Of a stretch of 6,265 nt of DNA, positions 6,186-6,265 are shown piece by piece. Origin of the DNA: Glaciecola sp. UBA2563. GTDB taxonomy: Bacteria > Pseudomonadota > Gammaproteobacteria > Enterobacterales > Alteromonadaceae. Each line of letters opens with the position of its first letter. The first letter of the stretch is position 1. Under the pieces are notes generated by a model that had not been told where the DNA came from, did no database searches, and saw only the letters and a program-made list of their open reading frames with translations. The stretch lies in NCBI GenBank assembly GCA_002340325.1, contig DDLV01000126.1:1-6265 (forward strand). Direction: 5' to 3'. The position numbers and the translations under genes are program-made.

Positions 6186-6265
6186 TCCCGCGGTTGTAAA
6201 CTGCCAATACAAATTTAATTCGAAGAGATTAGGGGCTGTTGATCTTTGTTCATTTTTTGAGCTGA
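6186..6265. other. Sequence downstream of metK, possible insertion-sequence end
   Basis: No gene starts in these 80 nt and no hairpin plus T-run terminator for metK is evident. From 6232 the sequence runs GGGGCTGTTGATC and continues into a T-rich stretch. A GGGCTGTTG-type end is reminiscent of the terminal inverted repeats of IS5-related elements, and the preceding TTA (6229-6231) would suit the short TNA target duplication of one IS5 subgroup. The window stops 34 nt in, so neither a transposase nor the opposite end can be seen. Confidence 0.25.

Noticed and set aside
6186..6265. SAH riboswitch, as found ahead of ahcY near metK in some proteobacteria
   Set aside because: No GC-rich conserved core or pseudoknot arms are visible in the 80 nt available, and no downstream ahcY start is present.

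Overview
The window reads as a chromosomal housekeeping locus from a gammaproteobacterium of moderate to low GC content. This rests on three things: the gene order (metK divergent from a tkt-epd-pgk cluster), the presence of Epd, and a MetJ-type operator in front of metK. All four proteins are full length and closely resemble their enterobacterial counterparts. I cannot name the genus; nothing in the window is specific enough.

Layout: positions 1-107 are non-coding sequence downstream of pgk. Positions 108-4330 hold a tight minus-strand operon transcribed in the order tkt, epd, pgk, with gaps of 10 and 31 nt. Positions 4331-5033 form a 703-nt divergent intergenic region. Position 5034 begins metK on the plus strand, which ends at 6185. 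The last 80 nt hold no gene and may run into the end of an insertion sequence.

The operon links the non-oxidative pentose phosphate pathway to lower glycolysis and vitamin B6 synthesis. Transketolase makes or uses erythrose 4-phosphate. Epd oxidises erythrose 4-phosphate to 4-phosphoerythronate, the entry step of the DXP-dependent pyridoxal phosphate route. Phosphoglycerate kinase makes ATP in glycolysis. MetK makes S-adenosylmethionine from methionine and ATP.

The unusual content is in the 703-nt divergent region. Its centre is a 195-nt imperfect palindrome whose outer 34-nt arms match at 33 of 34 positions. The core of this element carries two REP-like hairpins that share an ATGGAT apex. 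It looks like a MITE-like or REP-containing non-autonomous element inserted between the two divergent promoters. On its metK side lie a terminator-like hairpin and a GC-richer hairpin. Next comes an array of three tandem met boxes laid over a good sigma-70 promoter, which predicts SAM/MetJ repression of metK. On its tkt side lie two mutually exclusive hairpins and a candidate tkt promoter. I found no coding novelty and no CRISPR, tRNA, rRNA or recognisable riboswitch.
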